From an uncultured Flavobacteriaceae bacterium (lineage in GTDB: Bacteria > Bacteroidota > Bacteroidia > Flavobacteriales > Flavobacteriaceae), in NCBI GenBank assembly GCA_905181825.1, contig CAJIZJ010000003.1, positions 1 through 64,000 of the forward strand: a stretch of 64,000 nucleotides of DNA, read 5' to 3'. Positions 7,618-18,349 of this stretch are shown piece after piece (position 1 is the stretch's first letter; every line of letters begins with the position of its first letter). The position numbers and the translations under genes are program-made. The notes under the pieces were generated by a model that saw only the letters and a list, made by a program, of their open reading frames with translations, was not told where the DNA came from and made no database searches.

Positions 7618-9246
7618 ATGGATTTAAACTTCAATAAAAACGAAGATTATAATAAACTACTTGTTACCGATTTAAAGAAGCGTTTAGCGCAAGTTAGATT
7701 AGGTGGTGGTAAATCCAAAATCGAAAAAGAACACGCCAAAGGAAAACTAACTGCCCGAGAGCGTATTGATTATTTGTTAGACAAAAAATCAAAATCAATC
7801 GAAATCGGTGCGTTTGCCGGAGACGGCATGTACGAATCTCACGGAGGCTGTCCTTCAGCCGGAGTGGTGGTCAAAATAGGCTATATAAAGGGAAAACAAT
7901 GCATTGTAGTTGCCAACGACGCAACGGTAAAAGCTGGTGCTTGGTTTCCAATAACAGCAAAAAAGAATCTTCGGGCGCAAGAAATTGCAATGGAAAATAA
8001 ACTACCGATTATATATTTAGTTGATTCAGCTGGGGTTTATCTCCCATTACAAGATGAAATTTTCCCTGATAAAGAGCACTTTGGTCGAATTTTCAGAAAT
8101 AATGCACAAATGAGTAGTATGGGTATTACCCAAATAGCTGCTGTGATGGGAAGCTGTGTTGCCGGGGGGGCCTACTTGCCTATTATGAGTGATGAAGCCA
8201 TCATCGTTGACAAAACAGCAAGCATCTTTTTAGCGGGGAGCTATTTAGTAAAAGCCGCCATTGGAGAATCTATAGATAATGAAACACTTGGAGGCGCTAC
8301 AACGCATTGCGAAATAAGTGGAGTCACTGATTACAAGGCCAAGGATGATGCAGATGCTTTAGACAAAATTAAATCGATCATGGATAAGATTGGAGATTTT
8401 GACAAAGCGGGTTTTAATAAAAAACCTTCTAAAAAACCAAAGGCAAATCCCAAAGATATTTTCGGACTACTTCCAAAATCAAGAGCAGACCAGTATGACA
8501 TGTATGAAATCATAGAACGATTGGTTGATGGTTCTGAAATTGAAGAATATAAAGCCGACTATGGCAAAACTATCATTACAGCCTATGCTCGTATTGACGG
8601 GTGGGCCGTAGGAATTGTGGCTAACCAACGTAAATTAGTTAAAAGTGCCAAAAGAGAAATGCAATTTGGTGGAGTTATTTATAATGACAGTGCAGATAAA
8701 GCGACCCGCTTTATTGCTAATTGTAATCAGAAAAAAATACCATTAGTTTTTTTACAGGACGTCACTGGGTTTATGGTGGGGAGTAAAAGTGAACACAGTG
8801 GGATTATAAAAGACGGTGCAAAGATGGTCAATGCACTCAGTAATAGTGTGGTTCCTAAATTCACTATTATTATTGGAAACAGCTATGGAGCTGGAAATTA
8901 TGCCATGTGTGGCAAAGCCTATGACCCGCGATTAATTGTCGCCTGGCCAAGTGCTGAGTTAGCGGTGATGAGCGGAAACAGTGCTGCAAAAGTATTGCTA
9001 CAGATAGAAACCGCCTCTTTAAAAAAGAAAGGTGATAAAATTACAACTGAAAAAGAAGCAGAATTATTTAATCAGATTAAATCACGCTACGATGCGCAGG
9101 TATCTCCGTATTACTCGGCAGCAAGAATGTGGACAGATGCGGTTATTGAGCCTACAGAAACTCGTGATTGGATTAGTATGGGAATTGAAGCAGCAAATCA
9201 TGCTCCTATAGAGAAAGCCTTTAATATGGGCGTTATACAAGTTTAA
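7618..9246 (+). CDS. acyl-CoA carboxylase carboxyltransferase (beta) subunit
   Basis: Full-length carboxyltransferase: 'ARERIDYLLD', 'GGAYLPIMSDEAIIV', 'GNSYGAGNYAMCGKAYDPRLIVAWPSAELAVM'. Confidence 0.92.
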   Translation: MDLNFNKNEDYNKLLVTDLKKRLAQVRLGGGKSKIEKEHAKGKLTARERIDYLLDKKSKSIEIGAFAGDGMYESHGGCPSAGVVVKIGYIKGKQCIVVANDATVKAGAWFPITAKKNLRAQEIAMENKLPIIYLVDSAGVYLPLQDEIFPDKEHFGRIFRNNAQMSSMGITQIAAVMGSCVAGGAYLPIMSDEAIIVDKTASIFLAGSYLVKAAIGESIDNETLGGATTHCEISGVTDYKAKDDADALDKIKSIMDKIGDFDKAGFNKKPSKKPKANPKDIFGLLPKSRADQYDMYEIIERLVDGSEIEEYKADYGKTIITAYARIDGWAVGIVANQRKLVKSAKREMQFGGVIYNDSADKATRFIANCNQKKIPLVFLQDVTGFMVGSKSEHSGIIKDGAKMVNALSNSVVPKFTIIIGNSYGAGNYAMCGKAYDPRLIVAWPSAELAVMSGNSAAKVLLQIETASLKKKGDKITTEKEAELFNQIKSRYDAQVSPYYSAARMWTDAVIEPTETRDWISMGIEAANHAPIEKAFNMGVIQV

Positions 9247-10294
9247 GCTGTGCGAGTGTTTCTTGACGCTTTATCTTTCCAGAAGGTGTTTCAATAAATT
9301 TGTCTAAGTAATAAATATGCTTTGGCCGTTTTAGTGGCTCAATAGCTTTAAAATCTAACGACTCATAAGGAGTTAAACTCTCTATTACCAAAATCACAAC
9401 GGCCCCTAATACAGTCTCTTTTTGTGAGGCTATAAAAAAACGTTGCTGAATAAGCCCTTCAAGTTGCAGTTCTAGCTGTTCGGGTGATATTTTAATCCCC
9501 CCAGAATTAATAACCGCATCATAGCGTCCCACCCATTCAAAAGTCGTTTTAGAATGTAAACAGACAAGGTCATTTGTTTGAATTGTATTTGAGGCCAATT
9601 CTGGCGCATCAATTAGCAAGCAATTTCGATCATCTACAGCAATAGAAACCGAAGGCAAGACTTCAAATAAAGAAAAAGATTTACTGATTTTTTTAACCGC
9701 AATATGACTCACCGTTTCAGTCATTCCAAAGGTTTCATATACCCTTGAAGCTGATTTTTTTAGTTGATCCATTAAATCAGTAGAAAGTGGTGCACCCCCT
9801 ACAATAAGTGTTTTAATCTGATCTAATTTTGAGATTGAATTCTCGAGTTGTAAAGGCACCATAGCACAAAAGTCATAAGATTTAGAAAGCGACTCCAAAG
9901 GGGAGGAACTTGGTTTTATACACTCTAATTCCAATCCTAAAACATAGGCTCTTACAAACATCATTTTAGCAGCAATGTAGGTGAATGGCAAACAAGACAA
10001 AGCAGAATCTCCAGGGCTTAATTTAAAATAGTTCCCAGTAGCCAAAGCAGAATTGACCATGGATTGTTTGGACATTAAAATGGTTTTGGGTGTTCCTGTT
10101 GAGCCCGATGTTTGAAGACTGATTTCTGAATTTGAATCCACCCATTTTTCTATGAAAACACCCAAAGATTTTAGGTAATTATCACTTGCTTTAATAAAAA
10201 CAGCTGCAAGGGTCAACAGGCCAAGATGATCATAAAAAGCCCCGTTCAATTTAAAGGAACTATGTGGCTGCTTATATGTCGTGTTTAGTTTCAA
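9233..10294 (-). CDS. menE: AMP-binding protein, o-succinylbenzoate-CoA ligase
   Basis: 'LQTSGSTGTPKTILMSKQ', 'YETFGMTETVSHIA', 'PSGKIKRQET'; located in the men cluster. Confidence 0.85.
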   Translation of the reverse strand: MKLNTTYKQPHSSFKLNGAFYDHLGLLTLAAVFIKASDNYLKSLGVFIEKWVDSNSEISLQTSGSTGTPKTILMSKQSMVNSALATGNYFKLSPGDSALSCLPFTYIAAKMMFVRAYVLGLELECIKPSSSPLESLSKSYDFCAMVPLQLENSISKLDQIKTLIVGGAPLSTDLMDQLKKSASRVYETFGMTETVSHIAVKKISKSFSLFEVLPSVSIAVDDRNCLLIDAPELASNTIQTNDLVCLHSKTTFEWVGRYDAVINSGGIKISPEQLELQLEGLIQQRFFIASQKETVLGAVVILVIESLTPYESLDFKAIEPLKRPKHIYYLDKFIETPSGKIKRQETLAQLKLV

Positions 10295-10319
10295 CTATGA
10301 TAATATGACTTTGATTTAA

Positions 10320-11288
10320 TTAAGCGTCTTTCGCAGGCGTGAGGTAAACCTCACCTTTTTCTGGGTCTACAATGATTGGCCCTAATAATCTATTTTTCCA
10401 ATCGGTCCACTTGTATACTTTTGCAAAAACAAAAATAAGGATCGGGTATATAATAAAAACAGAGCTGAATATTTCGAGAGTCCCTATATCTGGATCTGAT
10501 ATGTCTCTGAAAATAGAATTTGTTTGAAAAGCAGTCCAATCTGCAGTAACTAATAGTGCTGTAAATAAGTTGTTAGCCGCATGAAATCCAAGAGCTAGTT
10601 CAAGCCCCTCATCCATCAAAGTAATGATCCCTAAAAAAAATCCCGTACCAATATAATGTACCAATAAAATGTAGCCTAGCTTGTCAATTTCTGGGTTGGC
10701 AATATGAAGCATTCCAAATAGTACAGAGGTGACAATCAAAGGCACCCATTTGTTTTTACAAATCACTCCAATTCCTTGCATTAAATACCCTCTAAAAAGA
10801 TACTCTTCAAAACTAGTTTGAAGTGGAATTAAAACAACAGCAATAGCTACCAAGATTAAGAAAGGTTTTAACTCAAAATTAAATACATAGTTTTCAGGAG
10901 AAGACTGGTAATCTATCATAATCATTATGACAGATATAAAGCCCCAAAATAAGAAGGCAAACCAAAAACGCTTCCAATCAATTTTTGGTCTTGACGTTGT
11001 TAAACTTCTAATCGATTGTTTGTGTAAAAACCTGACAACAATAAATAGACCAATAAGTCCAACGGCAAAAGACAGCAGCATCAGAAATAAATTGAGATTT
11101 GAATCTAACAACTGCATCATTTTATTTGGATCTAATTCTCCAAGTTCTAAGCCTGACTGTGTTACTTTGATAATTAAAGCAATACCATGAGGGAGACTTC
11201 CTAAAGTAACAGCGATTACAATAAGTGCAAGTCCAGCCACATAAAGCCACCAGTTGTGTTTGTTTTTAAATGCTTGTTTGATATACAT
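10320..11288 (-). CDS. CPBP family intramembrane metalloprotease
   Basis: 'FEEYLFRGYLMQGI' (EExxxR) and later 'HIANP'/'FHAANN' with multiple TM segments. Confidence 0.88.
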   Translation of the reverse strand: MYIKQAFKNKHNWWLYVAGLALIVIAVTLGSLPHGIALIIKVTQSGLELGELDPNKMMQLLDSNLNLFLMLLSFAVGLIGLFIVVRFLHKQSIRSLTTSRPKIDWKRFWFAFLFWGFISVIMIMIDYQSSPENYVFNFELKPFLILVAIAVVLIPLQTSFEEYLFRGYLMQGIGVICKNKWVPLIVTSVLFGMLHIANPEIDKLGYILLVHYIGTGFFLGIITLMDEGLELALGFHAANNLFTALLVTADWTAFQTNSIFRDISDPDIGTLEIFSSVFIIYPILIFVFAKVYKWTDWKNRLLGPIIVDPEKGEVYLTPAKDA

Positions 11289-11291
11289 AAA

Positions 11292-12326
11292 TTAAAATTT
11301 TAAATTCCACTTTGTTTTTAAATCATAAAATAAGCGCCCTGAATTAACTACCAAAGGTGCTTGAACATTATTAGTAAATAAGCCACCAGTCCCCAGTCCC
11401 TGAGGCAAGTTGTTCTTTAGAGTGTAGGTCCACTGTGCAATCGCATTGAGCCCAATATTACTCTCTAAGGCACTTGTTACCCACCAGCCAATGCTACTAG
11501 TCTCGGCAACATCAATCCATTCTTGACTTCCTTTAAAACCCCCTATTAGTGTTGGCTTAAGAATAATGTATTGAGGTTTTATAGTTTGTAGCAAAACTTG
11601 CTTGTTTGTTACAGAAAAGACGCCTAATAATTCTTCATCCAATGCAATTGGAAGCGGCGTGTCTGAGCATAACTGCGCCATCTCTTGATGCTGTCCTTGT
11701 TTGATGGGCTGCTCTATTGAATGAAGATTAAAGTCTGAAAGCCGTTTCAACTTCTCTAAAGCTTCCCTTGACTTAAAAGCCCCATTCGCATCCACACGAA
11801 TTTCTATAGTTTGTGCATCAAACTCATGTCTGATAGATTTTAAAAGTGCTAATTCTTTATCAAAATCAAGCGCTCCAATTTTAAGTTTTATACAAGTAAA
11901 CCCTGCTTCTAACTTGTCTTTAATCTGTTGTTTCATAAATAAAGAGTCTCCCATCCATATAAGACCATTAATAGGAATTGAATCTTTACCCTTAGTAAAC
12001 TCAGAAGGAAATAACTCGAAAGGTGATTTTTGATTCAATGATCTAAAGGCCATTTCCAATCCAAATTGAATAGATGGAAACGCAACAAGTTGATCTAACA
12101 AGGCTTCAAGTCCTAAGTCAATGTTTTGACAGGCCCATTTAAGTTTCAACTCAAAGTCATCACAATGGTCAATACTCAAGCCTTTAAACATACCGCACTC
12201 CCCTATCCCTTTTAAGGCATTATTTTTCAATTCTATAAACCAAGTGTCCTTGTAGGTTAAAACACCACGAGACGTACCGCTTGCTTGTTTAAATTGAAGT
12301 GTATGCTTAAAAAAAGTAGCCTTCAT
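11292..12326 (-). CDS. menC: o-succinylbenzoate synthase
   Basis: Enolase superfamily: 'CIKLKIGALDF', 'IRVDANGAF', 'SIEQPIKQGQ', 'ALDEELLG', 'ILKPTLIGG'. Confidence 0.88.
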   Translation of the reverse strand: MKATFFKHTLQFKQASGTSRGVLTYKDTWFIELKNNALKGIGECGMFKGLSIDHCDDFELKLKWACQNIDLGLEALLDQLVAFPSIQFGLEMAFRSLNQKSPFELFPSEFTKGKDSIPINGLIWMGDSLFMKQQIKDKLEAGFTCIKLKIGALDFDKELALLKSIRHEFDAQTIEIRVDANGAFKSREALEKLKRLSDFNLHSIEQPIKQGQHQEMAQLCSDTPLPIALDEELLGVFSVTNKQVLLQTIKPQYIILKPTLIGGFKGSQEWIDVAETSSIGWWVTSALESNIGLNAIAQWTYTLKNNLPQGLGTGGLFTNNVQAPLVVNSGRLFYDLKTKWNLKF

Positions 12327-12355
12327 AAAAGATATATCAAAGAGTTATTATAATT

Positions 12356-13285
12356 TTAAATTAATATATGACATGCTCCAAAAATTAATGCGAGTAAAAA
12401 TGTTGATAAGGCTAATACTTTAAGTTGTGGATCGTAACCCTTTGGGCTTGCCACTTTATAAAAAATACTAAGATGTATAAAAAGTGGTATAAATCCGATC
12501 ATAATTACCCAAATTGAAATATTTTGTGGCGACAACTCAAAATATAGTAACATTAATACCATGGCTGTCAATATCAGAGTTAAATGATAATTTCTAGCAT
12601 TTTTTAAACCTAAATATCCTGCAAGGGTGTGTTTGTCAGATAACTTATCGGATTCAAAATCACGCATATTATTTAAGTTAAGTACTCCAGCACTCAAAAG
12701 TCCTATTGCACTTGCTGGTAAGAGCATTAAAAAATCAATTTCTTTAGAATATAAAAAATAAGTTCCCAAAACACTCAGCCATCCAAAAAACAAAAATACC
12801 ATTATATCTCCCAATGCTTTATAACCATAAGCAGATGCCCCTATAGTGTATTTAATGGCGGCTATAATCGCTAGAACTCCTAACACAATAAAAACTGATG
12901 AAGTAATAAATTGATCAGCACCAAAAGCTTGATACACAAGAGCTAACACTAAAAGAAGGCAAATAATTACATTGACAATAATAGCATTTCGCATCTGTTT
13001 AGGACTGATAATACCACTCTGCAAAGCCCGTTCGGGACCGATACGGTTTTCATTATCAGTTCCTTTTACACCATCTCCATAATCATTAGCAAGATTTGAT
13101 AAAATCTGAAAACTTAAAGTAGTGAGTATTGTAAACACAAAGACAGTAAGGTTAAAAAGGCCCATTGAATAGGCAACTCCAGAACCAACTATAGCTCCAG
13201 AGATTGACAGTGGCAATGTTCTAAGTCTGCAGGCTGAAATCCAAACTTGTAATTTTTTCATATTATGGAATCCATTTTTTCTCAA
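12356..13285 (-). CDS. menA: 1,4-dihydroxy-2-naphthoate polyprenyltransferase
   Basis: 'NLANDYGDGVKGTDNENRIGPERALQSG' and 'NNMRDFESDKLSDKHTLAGYLG'. Confidence 0.92.
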   Translation of the reverse strand: MRKNGFHNMKKLQVWISACRLRTLPLSISGAIVGSGVAYSMGLFNLTVFVFTILTTLSFQILSNLANDYGDGVKGTDNENRIGPERALQSGIISPKQMRNAIIVNVIICLLLVLALVYQAFGADQFITSSVFIVLGVLAIIAAIKYTIGASAYGYKALGDIMVFLFFGWLSVLGTYFLYSKEIDFLMLLPASAIGLLSAGVLNLNNMRDFESDKLSDKHTLAGYLGLKNARNYHLTLILTAMVLMLLYFELSPQNISIWVIMIGFIPLFIHLSIFYKVASPKGYDPQLKVLALSTFLLALIFGACHILI

Positions 13286-14102
13286 AATTTGGAGGTCTTT
13301 TTTCCAAAAAGGCGTCTCGCCCTTCCTTAGCCTCGTCAGTCATGTAAGCAAGGCGCGTCGCTTCTCCAGCAAACACTTGCTGACCTACCATCCCATCATC
13401 GGTGAGGTTCATGGCAAACTTTAGCATTTTTATTGAAATTGGTGATTTAGCTAAAATTTCTTGTGCCCAATCATAAGCTGTTGCTTCTAGCTCTAAATGT
13501 GGAACGACTGCATTCACCATTCCCATATCAAATGCCTCTTGTGCGTTGTAATTTCTTCCTAAGAAAAATATCTCTCTTGCTTTTTTCTGACCTACCATCT
13601 TTGCTAAATAAGCAGAGCCATATCCCCCATCAAAACTAGTCACATCTGCATCTGTTTGTTTGAAAATAGCATGCTCTTTACTGGCAAGTGTTAAATCACA
13701 CACCACATGTAAGCTATGGCCACCTCCAACCGCCCAACCTGGAACAACTGCTATAACCGCTTTTGGCATAAATCGAATAAGGCGTTGTACTTCTAATATA
13801 TTTAGTCGGTGGTAACCATCATCGCCTACGTAGCCTTCATGACCTCGTGCTTTTTGATCCCCCCCACTACAAAACGAATAAATACCATCTTTTGAAGAAG
13901 GACCTTCGGCACTTAAAAGAACCACTCCAATGCTTGTGTCTTCGTTCGCATCGTATAATGCTTGATATAATTCTAGCGTTGTTTTTGGTCTAAATGCGTT
14001 TCTTACATCTGGGCGGTTAAAGGCTATTCGAGCCACCCCATTAGACTTCTTATATGTTATGTCTTCATATTCCTTAACGGTTTTCCATTGTATTTTACTC
14101 AT
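13263..14102 (-). CDS. menB: 1,4-dihydroxy-2-naphthoyl-CoA synthase
   Basis: 'FCSGGDQKARG', 'VVPGWAVGGGHSLHVVCDLTLAS', 'KQTDADVTSFDGGYGSAYLAKMVGQKKAREIFFLGR'. Confidence 0.95.
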   Translation of the reverse strand: MSKIQWKTVKEYEDITYKKSNGVARIAFNRPDVRNAFRPKTTLELYQALYDANEDTSIGVVLLSAEGPSSKDGIYSFCSGGDQKARGHEGYVGDDGYHRLNILEVQRLIRFMPKAVIAVVPGWAVGGGHSLHVVCDLTLASKEHAIFKQTDADVTSFDGGYGSAYLAKMVGQKKAREIFFLGRNYNAQEAFDMGMVNAVVPHLELEATAYDWAQEILAKSPISIKMLKFAMNLTDDGMVGQQVFAGEATRLAYMTDEAKEGRDAFLEKRPPNFEKKWIP

Positions 14103-14114
14103 CGGATTACAGGT

Positions 14115-14951
14115 TTATGTTGTTAAATAAATGCCATCTAATTCTATACGGATTCGTCTTTGCTTGTATAAAGTTCCAACTGCTTTTTTGAAACTTTTCT
14201 TACTCATCTGAACCATTGACTTTATAGCCTCAGGAGAAGATTTATCAGTTAATTTCATAAATCCGTTTTCATTATTTTCTAAATACTCTAAAATTAATTG
14301 GGCATTAGGTTCAATATTTCTGTAGCCAATTTTTTCTAGAGTTATGTCAAGTTTATTACCTGGTCTAATTTTCTTAATGATCCCTTTAAGCTTATCTCCT
14401 ACACTAATATCTTTAAACAAATCTTGATTAAATATCAGACCTAAATGCGTTTTATTTACAATGACATTCATCCCTAAATCTGAAGGGTGAGATACAATTA
14501 GATCAACTTCATCAAAGGCCTCAACAGACAGTTCTTTATTATCAAGAAAACGATTAGTTTTACTTGAAGCCACAAGACGCTCAGAGGTTTCATCTAGATA
14601 ACAGTAAACCAAATACCAACCCCCTACTTTCATTGGAAAAGCTTGTTCTCTAAAAGGGCAAAACAATTCTTTTACTAAGCCCCAGTCTAAAAAAGCACCA
14701 ATATCATTTACTGAATTACAACGTAATAATGCGAACTCGCCTTTTTTAATATATGGGTGATCTGTGACAGCAACAAGACGCTCTTCATTATCTAAATAGA
14801 CAAAAACATCTATCTGGTCGTCAATTTCAAAGCTTTCTGGTACATACCGATTAGGAAGTAAGACTTCTTGATCTTCGTTATCACCCAAAAACAATCCTGG
14901 TTCTGTATCTCTTAAAATAGTTAGTTTGTTATAGTCTCCTATGTGTATCAT
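14115..14951 (-). CDS. S1-like RNA-binding protein, CvfB type
   Basis: 'LFLGDNEDQEVLLPNRYVPE', 'GLVKELFCPFREQAFPMKVG' and a C-terminal winged-helix-like end. Confidence 0.8.
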   Translation of the reverse strand: MIHIGDYNKLTILRDTEPGLFLGDNEDQEVLLPNRYVPESFEIDDQIDVFVYLDNEERLVAVTDHPYIKKGEFALLRCNSVNDIGAFLDWGLVKELFCPFREQAFPMKVGGWYLVYCYLDETSERLVASSKTNRFLDNKELSVEAFDEVDLIVSHPSDLGMNVIVNKTHLGLIFNQDLFKDISVGDKLKGIIKKIRPGNKLDITLEKIGYRNIEPNAQLILEYLENNENGFMKLTDKSSPEAIKSMVQMSKKSFKKAVGTLYKQRRIRIELDGIYLTT

Positions 14952-14984
14952 GCCACAAAGGTAATGATTATCAATTGAGAAAAT

Positions 14985-15014
14985 AAAAAAAGCGTCACAA
15001 CAAATTGTGACGCT
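14985..15014 (-). terminator. intrinsic terminator of the DUF2853 gene
   Basis: AGCGTCACAA-CAAA-TTGTGACGCT (14991-15014) with an A-run on the + strand (T-run on the - strand). Confidence 0.8.
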
Positions 15015-15037
15015 TAAGAATTAAATAATTAGGAATA

Positions 15038-15376
15038 TTAATACATGGACTCCTTGTTAAAATGCTTAGTTAACAGGTAATAAACTACAGCCCGGTATTT
15101 ATTTCGATTTGAACGCCCATATTGTTCCATAATTTTATCGATACCCTCTTCAAGTTTATCTGCACTAGACAGTCCTAATTTATTTATAAGAAAATTATAT
15201 CTAACAGTCTCCAACTCTTCTTTACTAGTTGAAGAAATGGTGCTAGAATCTCTATTATAAATTGAAGGTCCACAACCAATAGTTACTTTTGTTAATAAAT
15301 CCATATCTGGATTATGTTTACATTTTTCTCTTAGGTCGTTGGCGTATTTAATAATAAGTTCATCTCTTTTGTTCAT
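15038..15376 (-). CDS. DUF2853 family protein
   Basis: Family-typical 'IGCGPSIYNRDSSTIS' and 'NKYRAVVYYLLTKHF'. Confidence 0.7.
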   Translation of the reverse strand: MNKRDELIIKYANDLREKCKHNPDMDLLTKVTIGCGPSIYNRDSSTISSTSKEELETVRYNFLINKLGLSSADKLEEGIDKIMEQYGRSNRNKYRAVVYYLLTKHFNKESMY

Positions 15377-15483
15377 AGGTGGTTTAATTAAAATTAGATT
15401 TGAGTAGTGTGTAAGTCATGCTTACATATTATTGGACCCATAAAAAATGAAAAGGTCACAAAAAAAAATAATGAAATTAAATA

Positions 15484-17163
15484 CTATTTAATAAAATCAA
15501 AATAAGACAATAAAATTCGATCATTTTCAGAAGATGGTGTGAAAATCTCTATGATTTTAGGACGTTGGCCTGGACTATAGAAATCCTTCCATTTTGTTTC
15601 GAGATCTTCAGAAGAGCTAGCAGATAGATAATCAAACTTATAGTGTTCTGAAATCGATTGTGCTGTAAGCGTATGATTGGTTTCAAAAAAGGTGCTAAAA
15701 TTTTCTGAGTTTTTATTTCCCGGTAGAATTCTAAAAATACCACCTCCTCTATTGTTTATGATTATAATTCTAAAATTTGATGGAATATAATTATTCCACA
15801 ATGCATTACTATCATAAAAAAAACTTAAGTCGCCTGTGATAAAAACAGTTGGTTTATCAGAAATAGTCGCTGCGCCAACTGCCGTACTCGTTGAGCCATC
15901 AATACCACTGGTACCACGATTGCAAAAAACAGTGAGTGAGGAATTTAAATTAAAAAGTTGTAGGTATCGAATTGTTGAGCTATTACTAGACTGAACCATT
16001 AAATTGTTTGGGATATTTTTCAAAATACTATCAAATACTTTAAAATCGCAAAAAGGAATTGACTTTACATAAGCCTTGTGCTTTTCTAATCGTCTTAATT
16101 TAACCTGATTCCATGTTCTAAAATACAGGCTCTCAACTGGTAAATCGTTAGTGCTTATCAGTTGTTTGAAAAAACTATTTACAGTACATTTATAATGCTT
16201 AGTTAAACAAAAAAAAGTATCATTTGCTTGTATTGGGTCTATATGCCAATGAAACTTAGGCGCATATGAACGTAAAAAAGTTTTGATTTTTTTAGAGACT
16301 ACCATGCCCCCGAAAGTTAATAATATTTCAGGTCGAAGGGCTTCATAATCCGTCGCATCTAAGGGAGATATTAACTGGTCAATGCTAGGGAAAAAATTGG
16401 AATGGTGTAAATTAGACGTAGTTTCTGTAAGCACCACAATAGACGGGTCTTCTCCAATTAAATCTAAGTAAACTTGCTTCACACTATCGGGAGCATTTAC
16501 ACCTACTAAAATCATTTTTCTTTTTGAAGAATGCCACTTTTTAATAATGGAGCTGGCCAACGAAACCGTCGACTCGCTTTTTTTAATTTTAATCATCTCA
16601 ACCTCATCGCTATCTTCCTCTACTGTTTCATATAAAGGCTCCGAAAAAGGCGCATTGATATGAACAGGTCCATTTGCTGTAAGTGCGACATATAAAGCTT
16701 TATTAATACTTGAGTCGTTGTCTTTATATGATTTGAGAAATGATTTCTTTATTACTTCTTTTAAATTGGCTTCATTTAAAATATGAGAGCCGAATACATG
16801 AGGCTGTGAAATTGTTTGACCATCACCTATATTAATTAAGTACTCTGATCGGTCGGCAGAAATAACAACAAGGGGGATTCGACTATAAAAGGCCTCTGCA
16901 ACTGCAGGGAAATAATTAACAAGTGCACTTCCAGAAGTACAAACCAAGGCAACTGGATGCTGTAATTGCTGAGCCATTCCTAATGCAAAAAAACCAGCGG
17001 ATCGCTCGTCTACTATACTATAACACTCAAAAAAATCATTTCCAGTAAACCCAATAGTTAATGGCGCATTTCGACTGCCAGGAGAGATCACAATATGTTT
17101 TATATCATGAGCTTGACAGCGCTGAATAATGGATTGTGCTAATGGGTGCTTGGACTGTATCAT
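15484..17163 (-). CDS. menD: 2-succinyl-5-enolpyruvyl-6-hydroxy-3-cyclohexene-1-carboxylate synthase
   Basis: ThDP enzyme: 'HIVISPGSRNAPLTIGF', 'VDERSAGFFALGMAQ', 'NRGTSGIDGSTSTAVGAA', 'TGDLSFFYDSNAL'. Confidence 0.93.
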   Translation of the reverse strand: MIQSKHPLAQSIIQRCQAHDIKHIVISPGSRNAPLTIGFTGNDFFECYSIVDERSAGFFALGMAQQLQHPVALVCTSGSALVNYFPAVAEAFYSRIPLVVISADRSEYLINIGDGQTISQPHVFGSHILNEANLKEVIKKSFLKSYKDNDSSINKALYVALTANGPVHINAPFSEPLYETVEEDSDEVEMIKIKKSESTVSLASSIIKKWHSSKRKMILVGVNAPDSVKQVYLDLIGEDPSIVVLTETTSNLHHSNFFPSIDQLISPLDATDYEALRPEILLTFGGMVVSKKIKTFLRSYAPKFHWHIDPIQANDTFFCLTKHYKCTVNSFFKQLISTNDLPVESLYFRTWNQVKLRRLEKHKAYVKSIPFCDFKVFDSILKNIPNNLMVQSSNSSTIRYLQLFNLNSSLTVFCNRGTSGIDGSTSTAVGAATISDKPTVFITGDLSFFYDSNALWNNYIPSNFRIIIINNRGGGIFRILPGNKNSENFSTFFETNHTLTAQSISEHYKFDYLSASSSEDLETKWKDFYSPGQRPKIIEIFTPSSENDRILLSYFDFIK

Positions 17164-17230
17164 TTACAGGCAAAGTTATTTAATTTTTAGGGTTTAAATT
17201 GAATTGGAATAATAAATATTTCCTAAAGGT

Positions 17231-18346
17231 TTAAAGGATGCATTTAACGGTTTGTATCTTGTTATGAATCTCAAGACATTCTTGGTTAGGGTCAGAATCT
17301 TTAGTAATCCCGCCGCCGCTGTAAAGAACCGCTGTTGTATTCAGTAACTTCATACAACGTAAGTTGACCGCTAAGTCCGTAGACTTTCTAAGCGTCTGAT
17401 AGGCTCTGTTTTCAATGTTTTTTTTGGAGTTTCTAAACAATGAAGTGTTAGAGATATTTAACTCACCAAAAAAACCTGTATAATACTCACGATCATAACC
17501 CTCATAAGATTTAATAAAATCTAATGCTAATTCTCTTGGTGTTCCGCAAACAGCTGGCGTTGGATGTAACGCATGTATTAGGTCTTTTAAAGCCTCTTTA
17601 GATGGTTTTAAGCGACCAGTAATAAGCGTCTGAAGATGAAGCAACTCCCCTGCTTTTAGCGTGCTTGGTCCAACAGACTTTATACCATCCAAATAATCAT
17701 TTAACACATCTAAAAGATAATCTGTTACAAATGCGTGTTCGTTATGGTTTTTATCGTCCCACACAATATCTTTGGAATCAGCATAAGGTTGTGTGCCCGC
17801 AAGTGACATTGTAGAAACAGATTTCCCTTGTATTCTAAGTAGCCTTTCGGGTGAAGCCCCTAGCCAAAAACCTGTTTTTGGATGAAACCAGCAATACGTA
17901 AAGGCGGTTGGATACTTTTGAAATAGGTTTTTGAAAATTTGAATTGGATTGAAAGCTTGTAATATGTATTGAAAATCTCTTGAAACCACTACTTTTTCTA
18001 AGTTAGAGAGATTTATTTCTTCAATTGCTTTGGACACTAAGTCTCTATGATGCGTTGAATCTTTAGTTTTTTTTGATGTATTTTTTGGGCTAATAATTTC
18101 AAAATCAGCATTTTTTATTTCAATAAATGAAGATTTGTCAGTTGGAATATAATAGCGATTTCTTTGAAGATCGAAAGGAGCAAATATAAATCCTGATTCG
18201 GAAAAATCATTAATAGTATAGGAATCAGAATCCAACTGAATATATGATTTTACTGAGGACTGTCCAGGCTTCGAAAACAAAACAAATGGACGTTTTGAAT
18301 CAATAGCTGCTTCAATTTGATCAAAAAAATCAGTAGGTGTTATCAT
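17231..18346 (-). CDS. menF: isochorismate synthase
   Basis: Chorismate-binding: 'LEKVVVSRD', 'GASPERLL', 'LAGTQPY', 'HPTPAVCGTPRELALDFI', 'YSGGGIT'. Confidence 0.88.
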   Translation of the reverse strand: MITPTDFFDQIEAAIDSKRPFVLFSKPGQSSVKSYIQLDSDSYTINDFSESGFIFAPFDLQRNRYYIPTDKSSFIEIKNADFEIISPKNTSKKTKDSTHHRDLVSKAIEEINLSNLEKVVVSRDFQYILQAFNPIQIFKNLFQKYPTAFTYCWFHPKTGFWLGASPERLLRIQGKSVSTMSLAGTQPYADSKDIVWDDKNHNEHAFVTDYLLDVLNDYLDGIKSVGPSTLKAGELLHLQTLITGRLKPSKEALKDLIHALHPTPAVCGTPRELALDFIKSYEGYDREYYTGFFGELNISNTSLFRNSKKNIENRAYQTLRKSTDLAVNLRCMKLLNTTAVLYSGGGITKDSDPNQECLEIHNKIQTVKCIL

Positions 18347-18349
18347 ATA